From the NCBI RefSeq assembly GCF_913774285.1, contig NZ_CAJYHX010000020.1, forward strand, positions 1-64,000: a stretch of DNA of 64,000 bases, in the 5' to 3' direction. The position numbers and the translations under genes were made by a program. Positions 61,014 through 64,000 of this stretch are shown here, in pieces. The stretch comes from an uncultured Sphingomonas sp. Its GTDB lineage: Bacteria > Pseudomonadota > Alphaproteobacteria > Sphingomonadales > Sphingomonadaceae. A model generated the notes under the pieces. The model saw nothing but the letters and a program-made list of their open reading frames with translations, made no database searches and was not told the DNA's origin. How positions within the stretch are numbered: the stretch's first letter is position 1; each line of letters opens with the position of its first letter.

Positions 61014-62355
61014 TCCGCGCACCCGCGCGACGTGGCGCTGGGGCGGCGCGCTGGCTGCGATCCTGATCCTCCAGTCGCTGGTGCTCGCGGGCATCTTCTG
61101 GGTGACTGCGACCAGCAATCATCGCCGCGCAATCGAGCATGTCCTGCTCGACGATTGCAGCTTCTTCGCGCTGACCCCGCCGGCCGAGCGCGCCGAGGAA
61201 CTGCGCGAACGGCTGGCGCGCGACATCCACCGCGAGCGCTTCCTTGCGCTGTTCGATGCAAACGGGCGGCGCATCGCCGGTAATGTCGCCAAGCTTCCGG
61301 TGCCACCGCGCGATGCGGGCCCCTCGTTCGTGGCGCCGGTCGCCCCCACCGAGTTGCCCGGCAAGACCAGCGACGTTGCCCGCCTGGCGTTGTGCCCCCT
61401 GTCGGACGGGACCAGCCTGCTCGCGGGCATGGACCTGGACGATACCGAGGAAGCGCTGCGGCTTACTTGGCAGTCGCTGCTGTTCGGGCTGCTGCCGGGG
61501 CTCGTCCTCGCGCTGGGGGTGGGACTCGTTGCCGGTCGGCGTGCGGCGCGGCAGGTGGATGCGGTGCGGCTCCTCACCGAACGGATCGTCGCCGGGGACC
61601 TCGCCCAGCGCCTGCCGGTGGCGGCGCGGCCGGACAGCTTCGGGCTGCTCTGTGCCCATGTCAACACGATGCTCGACCGGTTGCAGATCCTCGTTGCCGA
61701 GGTGCGCGGCATCGGCGACGACATCGCCCATCAGCTCCGTACCCCCCTCACCCGCCTCCGCGCGGGGCTGGAGCGGGGTTTGCGCGAGGCGGACGACCGG
61801 GCCGGCTTCGAGGCGGTGATCGACCGCGGCCTGGCCGAGATCGACGGCCTGCTCGGCATCATCGCCGCGCTGTTGCGCCTGCGCGAGTTGGAGGATGGCG
61901 AGCGCCGCAGCCGTTTCACCGCGGTCGATCTCGGGCGGCTGGCGGAGGACGCCTGCGATCTGCACCGCCCCCTGGCAGAAGATCGCGGGATCCGGCTCCG
62001 CTGCGATGTCGTGCGCGTGCCCTCCATCGACGGGGACGCGAGCCTGCTGATGGAGGCCGTCGCCAATCTGATCGACAATGCCATGAAATTCGGCCCCGCC
62101 GGGGGCACCGTGACGGTACGCGTGGCCGCAGAAGACGGGCTGCCGCTGATAACCGTCGTCGATCAGGGCAGCGGCGTGCCGGCCGCCGAGCGGTCGCTGG
62201 TGACGCAGCGCTTCTACCGCGGCCGGCGGGACGGCACGGGGGCGGGCCTAGGACTGGCACTCGTCAAAGGCATCGTCGACCTGCACGGCTTCCGCCTGCA
62301 TTTCGCGGGCGAAGGCAGCGCCGTGACGATCCGCTGCGGTCGGGCGACGACCTAG
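60991..62355 (+). CDS. Sensor histidine kinase
   Basis: This 454-aa protein is the cognate membrane kinase. TM1 is GGALAAILILQSLVLAGIFW, a periplasmic part of about 130 residues follows, and TM2 is LLFGLLPGLVLALGVGLVAG. Then HAMP, the H-box DDIAHQLRTPLTRLR, N-box NLIDNAMKF and G-boxes VDQGSGVP and GAGLGLALVKGI are all intact. Two Cys (DDCSFF, ALCPLSD) in the sensor part could respond to metal or redox. ATG at 60991 or 61000 fits; both overlap the regulator gene. Confidence 0.92.
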   Translation: MSSMFRPDPRTRATWRWGGALAAILILQSLVLAGIFWVTATSNHRRAIEHVLLDDCSFFALTPPAERAEELRERLARDIHRERFLALFDANGRRIAGNVAKLPVPPRDAGPSFVAPVAPTELPGKTSDVARLALCPLSDGTSLLAGMDLDDTEEALRLTWQSLLFGLLPGLVLALGVGLVAGRRAARQVDAVRLLTERIVAGDLAQRLPVAARPDSFGLLCAHVNTMLDRLQILVAEVRGIGDDIAHQLRTPLTRLRAGLERGLREADDRAGFEAVIDRGLAEIDGLLGIIAALLRLRELEDGERRSRFTAVDLGRLAEDACDLHRPLAEDRGIRLRCDVVRVPSIDGDASLLMEAVANLIDNAMKFGPAGGTVTVRVAAEDGLPLITVVDQGSGVPAAERSLVTQRFYRGRRDGTGAGLGLALVKGIVDLHGFRLHFAGEGSAVTIRCGRATT

Positions 62356-62383
62356 AGACGAAGTTTTCCCGGCTGACCGCCGT

Positions 62384-62405
62384 GCCCGAACTCTTCTCCT
62401 CGGGC
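62384..62405. terminator. Weak hairpin between convergent genes
   Basis: GCCCGA (62384-62389) and TCGGGC (62400-62405) pair around a 10-base pyrimidine-rich loop in the gap between the kinase and metalloprotease genes. It may be a weak terminator. Confidence 0.25.
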
Positions 62406-62422
62406 AAGCCATCAGACGTAGA

Positions 62423-64000
62423 TCAATCCTCGAACCAACCGGTGTCCCCGATCGGCATGCCCGGCGGGATGGCGGGGCTTCCCTGCGGCTTGTCGATCGC
62501 GCGCTGCAGCGCATCCTTGTCGCGCAGCAGTGCGGCGGTATGCCGCGCCCAGGCGCCGTCCTGCCCCGCCCCGCCCGCGGCCAGGGTGGTAGCGATCGAC
62601 GATAGCCGATCCTCGAGCAGCGCCGCCACATCCGGGCTGGTATCCGGGTCGCGGGCGGCCGCCGCGATCGACAGCAGCATACGATAGGCGATGCGACGAC
62701 CGACCGCATCCCTCCGCGCGGTAGGGAGCGTCGCCTGCAGGCGGTCGAGCAACGTCTCGACCCCCGGCAGGGCAGCGTCGCGCCGATGCTGTTCGAACAG
62801 CCGGCGCAGGCGTGCCGGTGCGAGCAGCGAATCCAGCGTCAGTTGCGCGGCGACGTCGGCGGCGGCCAAGGGATCGAAGGCGAAGGATCCGGCGTTGCGG
62901 AACACTTCCTGGTCGAATTGCGGGTCGTCCCGACCGTTGATCGCGGCGGAGAGCGGCATCACCAGCCGATCGGGCACGGTGAGCGTCGTCGGCGACAATG
63001 TTTCGACCAGCGCATCGAGCGCGACCATTTGCATGGCGGCGGGCACCGGCCTTGCCGCCGGATGATTGTCGCCCGCTACGGCATAGTCGGAATCGATACC
63101 GCCGACCAGCTTGCCGACCGCATCGATGTCGTAGCGATGCAGCAGCCAGACGGGCACGAACTTGCGCCGAAGGTCGGCGAGCGCCTCGTCCTTGCGCAGC
63201 ACGCCCGCTCCGAAATTGGCGAGCGCCACCCGCCGCACCGCCAGCATGTGGCGCAGCGACGCCACGGGATCGGGCCCGTCGTCCCACATGCTTCCCCAAG
63301 GACTCGGCGTATCGGGTGCGCGGCCATCGACGTCGGTGACGTATCGCAGCCCGCGCGCCTGCACGGCGAGCGCCTTCTGCCGCGCAGCCGCATCGGGGTC
63401 GACACCGGGGGCGGGCTGGCCGTAGAGCCAGTCGACGGTGAAATCGTCCCAGGCGCCGCCGCCTTTCGCATAGGCGTCGGACAGATCGATCGCGCCGCCG
63501 ACCAGTTTGATGCGCGGCGACGGATAATCCATCACGGTGGTGCGATCCTGGGTGCTGCCGGCGAAATTGTGCATGAAGCCCAGTGCATGCCCCACTTCGT
63601 GCGCGCCGAGCTGGCGGATGCGATCGAGCGAGACCCGCACCGGATCATTGGGTCCGCCGCTGTCGTTCTGCGCGGTGCCGACCAGCCCCTCGAAGATCGC
63701 CATGTCCTGTCGCACGCGCAGCGCGCCGATCACGACATTGCCCTTGATGATCTCGCCGGTGCGCGGATCGACGATGCCGCCGCCATAGGACCAGCCGCGC
63801 GTCAGCCGGTTGCTCCAGTTGACCATGTTGTAGCGCACGTCCATCGGATCGGCGCCCTCGGGCAGCACCTCGGCGCGGAAGGCGTCGATCAGCCCGGCCT
63901 TGTCGAATGCCGTGCGCCAATAGTTCACGCCCTCGACCAGCGCGGTGCGGATGGGCTCGGGCGCGGCGCGGTCGACATAGAAGACGATCGGCTTCTTCAC
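62423..64000 (-). CDS. Zinc-dependent metalloprotease, 5' end outside window
   Basis: The visible 525 codons are the C-terminal part of a large zinc metalloprotease (the group annotated with DUF5117/DUF5118 and a catalytic domain like DUF4953). The zinc site is GAHEVGHALGFMHN, HExxHxxGxxH (His134, 138 and 144 of the fragment). PKxPIVFYVDR-type KKPIVFYVDR, EGADPMDVRYN and RGWSYGGGIVDPRTGEIIKG are family marks. The frame stays open to the window edge; the GTG there is not a real start. Family members are long secreted or lipoprotein proteases, so several hundred residues lie beyond the edge. Confidence 0.9.
   Translation of the reverse strand: MKKPIVFYVDRAAPEPIRTALVEGVNYWRTAFDKAGLIDAFRAEVLPEGADPMDVRYNMVNWSNRLTRGWSYGGGIVDPRTGEIIKGNVVIGALRVRQDMAIFEGLVGTAQNDSGGPNDPVRVSLDRIRQLGAHEVGHALGFMHNFAGSTQDRTTVMDYPSPRIKLVGGAIDLSDAYAKGGGAWDDFTVDWLYGQPAPGVDPDAAARQKALAVQARGLRYVTDVDGRAPDTPSPWGSMWDDGPDPVASLRHMLAVRRVALANFGAGVLRKDEALADLRRKFVPVWLLHRYDIDAVGKLVGGIDSDYAVAGDNHPAARPVPAAMQMVALDALVETLSPTTLTVPDRLVMPLSAAINGRDDPQFDQEVFRNAGSFAFDPLAAADVAAQLTLDSLLAPARLRRLFEQHRRDAALPGVETLLDRLQATLPTARRDAVGRRIAYRMLLSIAAAARDPDTSPDVAALLEDRLSSIATTLAAGGAGQDGAWARHTAALLRDKDALQRAIDKPQGSPAIPPGMPIGDTGWFED

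Noticed and set aside
1..64000. CRISPR arrays, insertion sequences and prophage genes
   Set aside because: No regularly spaced repeats, transposase or phage structural genes were seen on either strand.

Overview
The window looks like a chromosomal segment of a sphingomonad (Alphaproteobacteria, Sphingomonas-like). The support is the high-GC coding style, dense gene packing and many ATGA or TGATG overlaps. It is also supported by family content: an RcdA-like DUF1465 protein, a DksA with a degenerate zinc finger, GAF/GGDEF, PilZ and GGDEF-EAL signalling proteins, a TonB system with two ExbD paralogues, and an M2 peptidase. No phage, IS element, rRNA or CRISPR array was seen. One tRNA gene (Arg, anticodon TCT) is present.

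Layout. 1-9.1 kb: the 3' part of a YdeP-type molybdopterin oxidoreductase, a secreted GH3 glucosidase, a Gfo/Idh/MocA dehydrogenase, a GAF/GGDEF pair, a UxaA-type altronate dehydratase and a small membrane protein. 9.1-13.7 kb: gamma-carbonic anhydrase, nitronate monooxygenase, RcdA-like protein, two small YdcH/DUF465 proteins, PilZ protein, DksA and a host-attachment-family protein. 13.7-20.4 kb: serS-surE-DUF486, a 46-codon ORF, a nested palindromic element, a SIMPL protein, an M2 peptidase, an alpha/beta hydrolase and a GFA-family protein. 20.4-27.8 kb: a chemoreceptor, a TPR protein, the tonB-exbB-exbD-exbD operon, an unrecognised exported protein, folB and a GNAT acetyltransferase. 27.8-40 kb: DUF1285-nudix-cca, GGDEF-EAL, parC, a PhyH-like dioxygenase, a DUF4349 lipoprotein, purC-purS-purQ, a TauE permease and a YhhQ transporter, then tRNA-Arg.

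40.2-55.7 kb is the most unusual part: sixteen genes on the minus strand, nearly all touching or overlapping. In transcription order they are: SPFH-SHOCT protein, two zinc-ribbon DUF4178-like proteins, a 59-aa membrane peptide, DUF350, a membrane-fused spermidine-synthase-like enzyme, a Tat-exported FAD oxidoreductase, SpeD, a MoxR-type ATPase, an unknown protein, a HExxH-plus-VWA protein, a radical SAM protein, an unknown protein, an ANL/CapK-like adenylate-forming enzyme, PnuC and a NadR-like NMN adenylyltransferase/ribosylnicotinamide kinase. The first half resembles recurring polyamine/membrane neighbourhoods (DUF350, DUF4178, SpeE-like, SpeD). Its apparent fusion to a MoxR-VWA-radical SAM-ligase module and an NAD-salvage pair is the main candidate for an undescribed system. 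Its function is not known and only hypotheses are offered.

55.8-64 kb: a heavy-metal-type RND pump and TolC protein with no adaptor gene between them, a divergent OmpR-type two-component system, and the 3' part of a zinc metalloprotease cut by the window end.
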